Source: an uncultured Bacteroidales bacterium
GTDB taxonomy: Bacteria; Bacteroidota; Bacteroidia; Bacteroidales; Bacteroidaceae
DNA length: 7,390 bases
Direction of reading: 5' to 3'
Assembly: GCA_945871755.1 (NCBI GenBank)
Contig: CAMBWV010000041.1
Location: 1 to 7,390, forward strand
Both the position numbers and the translations under genes were made by a program. This document shows positions 1-5,832 of this stretch, one piece after another (the stretch's first letter is position 1; every line of letters begins with the position of its first letter). The notes below the pieces were generated by a model. The model saw only the letters and a list, made by a program, of their open reading frames with translations, ran no database searches and was not told the origin of the DNA.

Positions 1-1817
1 TCCTCCTTCTCTGTGGAATAATAACTGTTGACTTCGTCCAAACAGAGAGACTGCCACTCCGTTTGAGGCAGACGTCCCAAACTTTCAAGTCCCCACCCCT
101 GTCCGTCGGACCACTCTGTCATACGTTCCAGACGATATTCAGGGTGATTTGACGTACCGTAGCGATGTGTGAATCGAAGGAAAGGCTTCACTACACCATT
201 GTAGCGTTTCGCCCTTTCGTATTGATGTATCCACTCCAGTTCAGGATTGACTTTTATAAGGTAATCATGCAGATTGAGATAACGTCGACGGGCATCGGTT
301 GTCTCGTCAGTATAGGTAGTCAAGCGGTAATTGGAAAAATCATACCGTGATTGCGTCTCATGTTCAAACTGCACGTTGAAGTTGAGCATATCTCTCCCAA
401 AGACAAATGAAGAATGCCAATTTGGACGGTTGGAAAAACTACGAGAGCGAGACAAATTTGGGGTAAGCAGGCTGTAGAGCAGGGCATTTTCGGTCGTTTC
501 CTTTTCTTCAAGGCGGACAATGCTGTCAAGTGTGAGACCCTCCCAAGCAGCCTTGGCAGGCAAGTAGTAAGAGAGGCTGCGACTATCGCGGGTGTCACGG
601 CTGCGCTTGTAATTGAAGTCGTAATTCAAAGAATGCTGCCAATGCCCCGTCTTACGGGCACGAAGCGCGACAGAAGTCGTTGCCGTGACATCATCACCGT
701 CAGAATGTTCATCACTGCGACTCATGAGGTTAGTCGGTGAGAGATAAGTTTCATTGTTCTGCCAACTGCGTTTGTCTGTGTCTTTACGGCTGACTTTGCC
801 ATCGGCAGTAAAGCGCCACGTTTTGTTAGGCTCTATATAATAGTTGAAGCGTGCGGTCTTGGTACTGACTTGTCCCCAAGGGATAATGTCGCTTGTGTTC
901 GCCATGTCAGACATCTGCCGGTCTTGGTTAAAGTTATTGACATCAGCATTGACGGTAAACATTTGTCGGTCGTCAAAGCGCATCAGGAAAACCTGTCCGC
1001 CCCAAAGTCCCTCCGTACCGCCATCGGCCGAAAGCTTCGCCATCCACACGCCGATGTACTTCCGTTTGAGATGTACGTCCATCACATAGCTCTCGTCGTG
1101 CATATTCCGTCCTGAAAGTTCCGACTGTTCACCGGCTTTGTCGTAAACTTTGATGCGACTTACGATATAGGCGGGCAAGTTGTCAAGCGCGGCCTGAATA
1201 TTGCCTTGGAAAAAGTCTTTGCCACTGATTAGCAGGTTGTCCACCCGCTTGCCGTTGACGCGTATCTCGCCGTCTGTCATCTCTGCACCTGGCAGTTGTT
1301 GCACAAGTTTACGAAGTGACTTTGTCTGTGTCACGTTGAAAGCATCGGCATTGTAAACAAGGGTGTCACCATTGTAAAACATCTTGATGCGTGTGGCTTT
1401 CACTACCACTTCGTCAAGTTGGCGTTCTTTAATGGGTATGAGGTAGATTGGCGGTACCTTGACTGTTTTCTTTCCCGTTTCAGGCAGTACTTTGCAGCGA
1501 AACTCTTCAAAACCCTTGGCTTCCACCACGAGCTGATATTCCTTTTTCTCAGGAACGATGAGTGAGAAAATAGCACCGCTGTATTTGTCAGCATAGGTAT
1601 TTTGCCAATTATCGCCCTTCTCTGTTATCAACCGATAACGGGTGGTATCGGTAGCAATAACTGCCGCGCTGTCTGCGTTCAGCAGCCTAACAACAGCACG
1701 CGCTACTCCTTCCTGAGTTAGCGCACTGCTGACCTCCCCGCTGATTCGAGTCGTTTGTGCATAGATAGGATTAAATAATCCAATACAAAAAATCAAAAGC
1801 AATGTTCTCTGATACAT
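1..1817 (-). CDS. Outer-membrane beta-barrel protein with CarboxypepD_reg-like and TonB-plug-like domains (3'-truncated by window edge)
   Basis: The frame is open from an ATG at 1817 to position 1, giving about 605 codons with no stop; the C-terminus lies outside the window. Residues 1-20 form a signal peptide (MYQRTLLLIFCIGLFNPIYA, then Gln). Residues about 23-128 resemble the carboxypeptidase-regulatory-like beta-sandwich of Bacteroidetes outer-membrane proteins. Residues about 133-250 look like a TonB-plug domain: LDEVVVKATRIKMFYNGDT, then LPGAEMTDGEIRVNGKRVD and LLISGKDFF. The remainder is rich in alternating aromatic and polar residues (for example NKTWRFTADGKVSRKD), as expected of barrel strands. 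By family, such proteins sit in the outer membrane as TonB-dependent-receptor relatives (OMP_b-brl type). I see no SusD-like partner in the window, so a glycan substrate cannot be claimed. The start is supported by the signal peptide. The gene appears less GC-rich than the rest of the window. Substrate unknown. Confidence 0.9.
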   Translation of the reverse strand, partial: MYQRTLLLIFCIGLFNPIYAQTTRISGEVSSALTQEGVARAVVRLLNADSAAVIATDTTRYRLITEKGDNWQNTYADKYSGAIFSLIVPEKKEYQLVVEAKGFEEFRCKVLPETGKKTVKVPPIYLIPIKERQLDEVVVKATRIKMFYNGDTLVYNADAFNVTQTKSLRKLVQQLPGAEMTDGEIRVNGKRVDNLLISGKDFFQGNIQAALDNLPAYIVSRIKVYDKAGEQSELSGRNMHDESYVMDVHLKRKYIGVWMAKLSADGGTEGLWGGQVFLMRFDDRQMFTVNADVNNFNQDRQMSDMANTSDIIPWGQVSTKTARFNYYIEPNKTWRFTADGKVSRKDTDKRSWQNNETYLSPTNLMSRSDEHSDGDDVTATTSVALRARKTGHWQHSLNYDFNYKRSRDTRDSRSLSYYLPAKAAWEGLTLDSIVRLEEKETTENALLYSLLTPNLSRSRSFSNRPNWHSSFVFGRDMLNFNVQFEHETQSRYDFSNYRLTTYTDETTDARRRYLNLHDYLIKVNPELEWIHQYERAKRYNGVVKPFLRFTHRYGTSNHPEYRLERMTEWSDGQGWGLESLGRLPQTEWQSLCLDEVNSYYSTEKE

Positions 1818-1834
1818 ATAGGCTATGTAATTAG

Positions 1835-1863
1835 GAGATAAGGAACTTTAAGTTCCTTATCTC
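1835..1863 (-). promoter_or_regulatory. Perfect 14-bp inverted repeat in the leader of the outer-membrane protein gene
   Basis: The arm gagataaggaactt is followed, after one central base (1849), by its exact reverse complement. RNA from the minus strand could form a stem of 12-14 bp with a very small loop. Its foot lies 17 nt upstream of the ATG at 1817, so it falls in the 5' leader if transcription starts upstream. After the stem the minus strand reads ctaattac, not a T run, so it does not look like a standard intrinsic terminator for the genes upstream. It could be a leader hairpin controlling mRNA stability or translation, or a dimeric protein-binding site. The structure is seen; the role is inferred. 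Confidence 0.6.
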
Positions 1864-1928
1864 GATTAAATTCTGCACAATTTGAACAAAGTCAAGCCGT
1901 ACAGAAAAAGATCTGATTACTTAATGCG

Positions 1929-1936
1929 CAAAAATA
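1929..1936 (-). promoter_or_regulatory. Possible Bacteroidetes -7 promoter element for the outer-membrane protein gene
   Basis: The minus strand reads TATTTTTG here, matching the Bacteroidetes primary-sigma -7 consensus TAnnTTTG. It lies about 112 nt upstream of the ATG at 1817, which would give a leader of roughly 100 nt containing the 14-bp stem-loop. I do not see a clear TTTG -33 element 19-23 bp farther upstream, so the call is weak. An 8-mer with two free positions occurs often by chance in an AT-rich spacer. Confidence 0.3.
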
Positions 1937-1980
1937 CTTTAAAGAGACGTTACACCACACGGGTTGTGGATGAAGTTCCA

Positions 1981-1996
1981 TCACAAAATTTTGTGA
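1981..1996. promoter_or_regulatory. Perfect 16-bp palindrome tcacaaaattttgtga, possible operator
   Basis: The site is an uninterrupted palindrome with two 8-bp half-sites (tcacaaaa/ttttgtga). It lies about 45 bp upstream of the candidate -7 element and about 165 bp upstream of the outer-membrane protein start codon, in the spacer after the sigma-factor operon. Symmetry of this size and its position suit a dimeric transcription factor site. The half-site resembles the TGTGA/TCACA half-sites of CRP/FNR-family regulators, but in the reverse arrangement. An adjacent tattttt tract is similarly AT-rich, so chance contributes. Binding protein unknown. Confidence 0.4.
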
Positions 1997-2040
1997 ATAT
2001 TTTTGTCGCCCCACTACATGTTACGCCAGAACCGTTTTTG

Positions 2041-2055
2041 GCAATACTTTATTGC
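2041..2055 (-). other. Small hairpin overlapping the stop codon of the last sigma-operon gene
   Basis: The arms gcaata and tattgc are exact reverse complements with a 3-nt loop, and the structure includes the TAA stop codon at 2051-2049 of the exported protein gene. On the minus strand it is followed by caaaaacgg, with no T run. At 6 bp and AT-rich it is too weak to call a terminator with confidence. No better intrinsic terminator for the three-gene operon is visible before the next gene. Confidence 0.25.
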
Positions 2056-3038
2056 AAATAAACCTGGAGGAGGAAGTTCTTGGCTTTGTCGCCGTATTTT
2101 TGGCAGGCGGGGCTTCCTTTCTTCTCGTACGAGATACAGAAGATGTTGAGGTGGGGCCACTGGTTGGCTAGGTCGGATAGGGGAAGGTGCTGGACGGGGG
2201 ATTCCTCGTTGCTGATTATTTCTGCGTAGAAGCCAGGGAGGGTGAGTTCGCGCAGGACGCTTACCAGGCCCTTCGTGGTGCGCTGGTCGCTGTTGAAATA
2301 GTTGAGGAACAGTTCGGTGACCATTTCTACGACGGCTTCATCGATGACAGGGTCGTCGCCTCTGTATTTATTGCAAAGTATGTGGATGGATTGCACGGTG
2401 CGCTCCGTACTGTTGATTTTCCACTTCGACAGTTGGTCGGTGGCTTTGGCCAAGGTGGTTTGGAGGAGAAGTGAATCGGTGGATAGACCTTTGGCTTGGC
2501 CAAGCAGGTAGAGGGCTTTTTGGTATTGATAATCGGACTGTGGACCAAAGACGTCGATGAGCTTGAAATGGACGCGGTCAGCGGTGTCCAGCCACCATTC
2601 AACGCCGCTGATGAAACGGTAGATGGGGTTGGGGGCGTTCTTGCGGAGCACAGCGTAGTTGTGCTCTTTTTTTCCGATTTCCAGGGAGGGATGGCTGGCG
2701 CTGAAGTAAACGCTCAGGAATGTGTGTAGGTGGTCGCTGTTGGATTCACCAAACGACTGGCTGTTGTAATAGCCAGATGTGTGGGCGGGCAGCTGTTGCT
2801 CGTAAATATGGGCGATTTGCTGTAGGGCTTTGTGCACCTTCTTGATAGCCTTCTTGCCCGAATAGGGAGCCACGTAGGTGCGCGTCTTGAGGTAATAGAG
2901 GGAGTCGATTTGGTCGCGGTTTTGGATGTGCTCGTTGGCCACTAGTTGGAAGTCCAAGAGGAGGGATGCGAAGGGGTTTTGCGCCCATGCCGTGACGAGG
3001 GCGAGGGCGAGGAGAAGGGTTGTGGTGAGTCGTTTCAT
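2049..3038 (-). CDS. Exported protein of unknown function, third gene of the ECF sigma operon
   Basis: I do not recognise a family. The 329-residue product begins MKRLTTTLLLALALVTAWA and then Gln, a clear signal peptide with likely cleavage after A19, so the protein is probably periplasmic or surface-exposed. The mature part is largely helical in appearance with many aromatic residues (VEWWLD near 146-151, YYLKTRTYV near 48-56). It has three cysteines (C222, C301, C312); the last two lie 11 residues apart near the C-terminus and could form a disulfide. There is no lipobox, transmembrane segment or recognisable catalytic motif. I chose the ATG at 3038 because it forms a 4-bp ATGA overlap with the upstream stop codon, exactly as at the other junction of this operon. 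An ATG three codons earlier (3047) would add Met-Cys-Asn before the signal peptide. By position it may be a sensor, effector or signal-binding partner of the membrane protein encoded just upstream. Confidence 0.85.
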   Translation of the reverse strand: MKRLTTTLLLALALVTAWAQNPFASLLLDFQLVANEHIQNRDQIDSLYYLKTRTYVAPYSGKKAIKKVHKALQQIAHIYEQQLPAHTSGYYNSQSFGESNSDHLHTFLSVYFSASHPSLEIGKKEHNYAVLRKNAPNPIYRFISGVEWWLDTADRVHFKLIDVFGPQSDYQYQKALYLLGQAKGLSTDSLLLQTTLAKATDQLSKWKINSTERTVQSIHILCNKYRGDDPVIDEAVVEMVTELFLNYFNSDQRTTKGLVSVLRELTLPGFYAEIISNEESPVQHLPLSDLANQWPHLNIFCISYEKKGSPACQKYGDKAKNFLLQVYLQ

Positions 3039-3649
3039 ATTGCACATAGTATGGATTGGGGTTGTTCTACTTTCTGGATGGAGCGCGCTATGATTTCTCT
3101 GCCGATTTGCCTTTCGAGGAGAGCGCGCTCGAGGTCTTTTTCTAGGATGGCCTTTTGCTTTTCAACCTCCTTGGGGTCTGGTTGCCTTGGGGCTTGCTCG
3201 GTAATGGGCGGATGGGCGTTGGCGGTCTGTGCTTGCGGTTGAGGGGATGGGGAGTCTAGGAGGGCTGTTCTTGGAGCGGTTGGCGCAGGAAGCGTCTCTG
3301 TTGGGGCGGATGTGGTGGTTGGTTTTTGCTTGGGCGAGGGCGGTGGTTGCTTGGTTGCTTTCGGGGTGGGCTGTTGGCTGGCCTGTGCCATGGGTTGCTG
3401 TTGGTTGGGATGGTCTGACTGCCAACATATCCAAGTTAGGGCTGTAGCGGCCACTAGCAGACAGGCAGCAGCGACGACGCGAGCGGGGGTGATGTGTGCT
3501 ACAGTGATGCGCTGGAGGAGGCGACGCGGACGGCGTTGTGCAGCGGGATTCTTGCCTGCCTGCATCATGCGGTCGTATTCGTCTGCGCCTGGTTGCAGTT
3601 CGTCGAGAAACTGCTGGTAGAGTTCTTCTTGGGAGATGGGATGCTTCAT
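3035..3649 (-). CDS. Single-pass membrane protein with Pro/Gln/Thr-rich linker, candidate non-canonical anti-sigma factor
   Basis: The 204-residue product has a charged N-terminal part (1-55, with an acidic stretch near 7-27 and basic RRPRRLLQR near 39-47). One hydrophobic segment follows at about 57-76 (VVAAACLLVAATALTWICW). After it comes a low-complexity linker rich in Pro, Gln, Thr and Ala (about 80-158), then a charged helical tail (158-195) that could form a coiled coil. By the positive-inside rule the N-terminus would face the cytoplasm and the linker and tail the periplasm. That is the layout of membrane anti-sigma factors, and the gene sits directly behind an ECF sigma gene with a 4-bp ATGA overlap. 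I see neither a zinc-binding ZAS motif (HxxxCxxC) nor FecR-like features, so the anti-sigma role rests on position and topology only. The linker could span part of the periplasm or peptidoglycan. It overlaps the next gene by 4 bp as well. Confidence 0.85.
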   Translation of the reverse strand: MKHPISQEELYQQFLDELQPGADEYDRMMQAGKNPAAQRRPRRLLQRITVAHITPARVVAAACLLVAATALTWICWQSDHPNQQQPMAQASQQPTPKATKQPPPSPKQKPTTTSAPTETLPAPTAPRTALLDSPSPQPQAQTANAHPPITEQAPRQPDPKEVEKQKAILEKDLERALLERQIGREIIARSIQKVEQPQSILCAI

Positions 3650-4134
3650 GACAGTAGGCGTTTTTTGAGTTTGGCTTTGGCTCTGGAAATAATGCTTTTG
3701 ACGGACGTCAGGGGTAGGCCCGTTTCTTGTACAATCTCATCGTTGGTTTTTTCCTCGAAATGGCGTTTTCGGAATAGCTTGGCCTCGTGCGGCGGGAGGG
3801 TATCTAGGGCGCTTTCGATGCGGTGGAGGTTTTCCTGTGTGGCTAGGCGGGCATCGGCGTTGTAGGAGGGCTGTGCGGGAATGTCCGTTTGGAGTTCGGC
3901 GGTCTCCACTCGTCGGCTTTTGTAGAGGTCGATGCAGATATTCTTGGCCACCTTGATGGCGAGAGGCGAGAGGGTAAAACTGGCATCCAACCGCTCACAG
4001 TATGTCCAAAGGCGTATGAGGCCCTCCTGTGCCACGTCCTCGGCATCCTGCTGGTTGCCGAAGAAATCTTGGCCTATGCGCAACATCTGTTGGCGCAGGT
4101 CGGGTGCCAGTTTCTCAAATTCTTCTATTCTCAT
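3646..4134 (-). CDS. ECF-type RNA polymerase sigma factor (sigma-70 family)
   Basis: The 162-residue product has the usual two-domain ECF layout and length. The sigma-2 domain spans about 8-76, including the region 2 signature QDAEDVAQEGLIRLW (29-43) and a basic region 2.4-like helix ICIDLYKSRR (66-75). A variable linker follows, then sigma-4 at about 105-160 with the helix-turn-helix NDEIVQETGLPLTSVKSIISRAK and the typical lead-in ALDTLPPHEAKLF. Such proteins direct RNA polymerase to a small regulon and are usually held inactive by a membrane partner. The gene is first in a three-gene operon and overlaps the next by ATGA (3649-3646). Many ECF genes autoregulate, but I cannot identify a promoter in the short spacer upstream. 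A small inverted repeat, tttccttggaaa (4154-4165), lies about 20 bp before the start codon and might be a control site. Target genes are unknown. Confidence 0.95.
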   Translation of the reverse strand: MRIEEFEKLAPDLRQQMLRIGQDFFGNQQDAEDVAQEGLIRLWTYCERLDASFTLSPLAIKVAKNICIDLYKSRRVETAELQTDIPAQPSYNADARLATQENLHRIESALDTLPPHEAKLFRKRHFEEKTNDEIVQETGLPLTSVKSIISRAKAKLKKRLLS

Positions 4135-4193
4135 GTTACCCTATACACTGGGTTTTCCTTGGAAAGTTGAGTTGGATTGGGCTTTTTTTATAG

Positions 4194-4229
4194 AAAACGA
4201 GGAGGGAGCCGGGGCTCTCTCCTCGTTTT
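4194..4229. terminator. Long bidirectional hairpin between the peptidase gene and the sigma operon
   Basis: The arm aaaacgagga (4194-4203) pairs exactly with tcctcgtttt (4220-4229), and pairing continues inward through ggagcc/ggctct with one G-T mismatch to a tiny GC-rich loop, about 16 bp in all. T runs follow on both strands: gttttt on the plus strand, and gtttt then ctat on the minus strand. This fits an intrinsic terminator that can work in both directions. In the minus direction it is the second hairpin after the peptidase gene and ends about 60 bp before the sigma-factor start. It would therefore insulate the sigma operon from read-through and push any sigma promoter into that 60-bp gap or upstream of the hairpin. 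Confidence 0.75.
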
Positions 4230-4253
4230 TGGCTATTCGTTGCGCCTTGGGTT

Positions 4254-4280
4254 AAAAGCTCTGCGCCCCAGGCGCAGAGC
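4254..4280 (-). terminator. Intrinsic terminator of the aminopeptidase gene
   Basis: Read on the minus strand, a perfect 10-bp GC-rich stem (gctctgcgcc, loop tgg, ggcgcagagc) is followed immediately by tttt. This is a textbook intrinsic terminator about 120 nt after the peptidase stop codon at 4401. Its right arm also matches the 9-bp unit of the adjacent repeat array. Confidence 0.75.
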
Positions 4281-4357
4281 ACAAAGGCCAGCGGAAACGG
4301 GCGCGGAGGGCACGGAGGGCACAGAGGCGGGCGCAGAAGGGGCGCGGAGGACGCAGG
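4272..4357. repeat. Degenerate 9-bp tandem repeat, unit GCRCRGAGG
   Basis: Three head-to-tail copies are contiguous: gcgcggagg (4301-4309), gcacggagg (4310-4318) and gcacagagg (4319-4327). Further variants lie at 4331-4340 (gcgcagaagg), 4342-4350 (gcgcggagg) and 4351-4357 (acgcagg). To the left, gcgcagagc (4272-4280, the terminator arm) and gcacaaagg (4279-4287) also fit. On the minus strand the block reads as runs of CCTCTGTGC/CCTCCGTGC. Similar intergenic CTCTGTG/CTCCGTG blocks occur in other bacterial genomes, as far as I recall. No convincing gene lies here; a minus-strand reading frame that crosses it appears to be a by-product of the repeat. Confidence 0.7.
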
Positions 4358-4400
4358 GGCGGGCAAAGCGCGGCGGTCTCCCTTCTTCCTCGGCCTGCTC

Positions 4401-5807
4401 CTATTTATCCTCAGCAAATAGGGGGTCCCAGGCTGGCAGCTGGATGGGCTTTTGCTGGGATTGCTTTAGGATATTCTCGGGTACGTACTTCTTATCTACT
4501 ACTACGCGGAACATATACTCGTCGAACCAGCCGTCGGTCATGATGAGGTGGCCGGCTACGCCACTGCTGGCTCCCCAGGAGTTTTCAACCTTCCACTTGG
4601 TGGGCTTGTCGTTGGCGTCAAGGTCAACGGCCATGAGGGTCATGGCGTGGCTGGAGGCGGAGGCGAAGGTGCGGATGCGATCGGCCTTGTTCATGGGGAA
4701 GTCGGTGCCGAAGAGAGAGGCGTAGTCGTAGTTGTCGAGAGAGAGTACGCCAGTCTTGGAATTATAGCATTTGCCTACGTCGCAGCTGGAATACATCATC
4801 GTGCTGTCCTTGATGGAGGCGATGGCCAGTGGCTTGATTTCCTCCATCGGCAGATTGAGGAAGGTCCATTGCGTGCCGTCATAGGAGTGGCGGTCCATGT
4901 CGATGGTGTAGGTTTTGTGGTAGGGGCGCGAGGGGTCGTTCATGAGGAGCACGTAGTTATTCTTGAGGTCGATGCCGATGTACTCCTGATAGAAGGACTT
5001 TGGCGTGTATTCCTTGGTGGAGACGGGTTTGCCGCTGGCGTCCTTCATGGTCCAGGTGAACTGGGTAGGCGGTTCGCCCAGGCAGATGCTGAGGATATGA
5101 TAGACAGTGGCCAGCATTGTCGTCTTGCGCTTCTGAATCTGTGCAGGCTTTTCGCCTTTCTCCACGGCTTGGCGGAGTTCGAGGCCCCACTGGCGGAGTT
5201 TCAACTGGAGGATGGCGGACATGCGCGAGGTGTTGTTGGCATTGTAGCTCTCGGGCATGACTTCGGCAGGCACAACGCCGTATTTCATCACGACATCCTG
5301 CACACCGCAGAACGTACCGCCGTCGCTGAGGGGATTGTGGAAGAGCCAGTCGTTCAGCTTGTCGTCCATGGGCTTCTTGGCGCCGTCGATGACCGCTTGC
5401 AGGAAGAGGTTGGACTTCTCCAGTTGGTCGTAGAAGAAGCAATAGGCTTGGGAGAACTGGAAGGCACCGAGATCGTACTGCTTGATCATGCGAGCGCGCA
5501 GCACATTGAGCCCTGTGAAGAGCCAGCAGCGGCCAGAGGATTGCTGGTCGGTGATACCCTTGGAGGGTACGGAGTGGGAGAAATATTTGTCGTTCGTGGC
5601 GGGATTGTTGGGATTGGCGGCCAGGGTATTGATGGCCGTTCCTGCCAGCGCGTTGCGCAGGGCGCGGTCGCTGGTGGCGGTTTGGCTCTGCGCCTGTTTG
5701 ATTTCTTGCAACATCTGGTCGGTGATGCCGCCTGTTGAGGTGTTGCGCTGTGCCGTCATACTGAGGACGGGACAGGCAAGGAGGAGTGAAAGGATGATTT
5801 TCTTCAT
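4401..5807 (-). CDS. Exported C1B cysteine aminopeptidase (bleomycin hydrolase / PepC family)
   Basis: The 468-residue product is a papain-fold peptidase of the bleomycin hydrolase/aminopeptidase C family, which removes N-terminal residues from peptides. The family signature QSSGRCWLF is present (89-97), with nucleophile C94 and oxyanion-hole Q88. The catalytic His is H387 in SASSHAMTLM and the Asn is N409 in KVENSWG, so all active-site residues are present. The C-terminus PAWDPLFAEDK lines up with the PPWDPMGALAK-type tail that lies in the active-site cleft and restricts known members to aminopeptidase activity. The last residues differ here, which might change specificity. Residues 1-19 form a signal peptide (MKKIILSLLLACPVLSMTA, then Gln), unlike cytosolic PepC. 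LLAC at 9-12 vaguely resembles a lipobox but the hydrophobic stretch before it is short. The gene starts 25 bp after the PAP2 gene with no clear Shine-Dalgarno and an AT-rich leader, so it is probably co-transcribed. Likely role: periplasmic or secreted peptide trimming. Confidence 0.93.
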   Translation of the reverse strand: MKKIILSLLLACPVLSMTAQRNTSTGGITDQMLQEIKQAQSQTATSDRALRNALAGTAINTLAANPNNPATNDKYFSHSVPSKGITDQQSSGRCWLFTGLNVLRARMIKQYDLGAFQFSQAYCFFYDQLEKSNLFLQAVIDGAKKPMDDKLNDWLFHNPLSDGGTFCGVQDVVMKYGVVPAEVMPESYNANNTSRMSAILQLKLRQWGLELRQAVEKGEKPAQIQKRKTTMLATVYHILSICLGEPPTQFTWTMKDASGKPVSTKEYTPKSFYQEYIGIDLKNNYVLLMNDPSRPYHKTYTIDMDRHSYDGTQWTFLNLPMEEIKPLAIASIKDSTMMYSSCDVGKCYNSKTGVLSLDNYDYASLFGTDFPMNKADRIRTFASASSHAMTLMAVDLDANDKPTKWKVENSWGASSGVAGHLIMTDGWFDEYMFRVVVDKKYVPENILKQSQQKPIQLPAWDPLFAEDK

Positions 5808-5832
5808 ATATTATTATGGTATTATTGGATGA

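Noticed and set aside
320..740. Short overlapping frames on both strands inside the outer-membrane protein gene
   Set aside because: The minus-strand frame from 1817 to the window edge is continuously open with signal peptide and domain motifs; the others are out-of-frame shadows.
1835..1863. Intrinsic terminator of the sigma operon
   Set aside because: The stem is strong but AT-rich, and is followed on the minus strand by ctaattac, not a T run; it also lies about 185 nt after the last stop codon and only 17 nt before the next start.
1835..1996. Invertible (phase-variable) promoter flanked by inverted repeats
   Set aside because: The two palindromes at 1835-1863 and 1981-1996 are each self-complementary and unrelated to one another, so they do not form the distant matching arms that a site-specific invertase would need; no recombinase gene is present.
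2049..4134. FecI/FecR-type system controlling the downstream outer-membrane receptor
   Set aside because: The membrane protein has no FecR-like features, the receptor gene has its own long spacer with possible regulatory sites, and I see no FecA-type signalling extension in its N-terminus, which is a CarboxypepD_reg-like domain.
4136..4417. A 93-codon minus-strand frame across the intergenic repeat and both terminators
   Set aside because: It begins inside the end of the peptidase gene, runs through the 9-bp repeat and two hairpins, and gives a Pro/Arg-rich low-complexity product; its openness follows from the repeat length being a multiple of three.
4548..5738. A 396-codon open frame on the plus strand opposite the aminopeptidase gene
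   Set aside because: The minus strand encodes an intact peptidase with all catalytic motifs. The plus frame has a Val/Gly/Glu-biased composition, as expected of an antisense shadow in GC-rich codons, and no recognisable domain.
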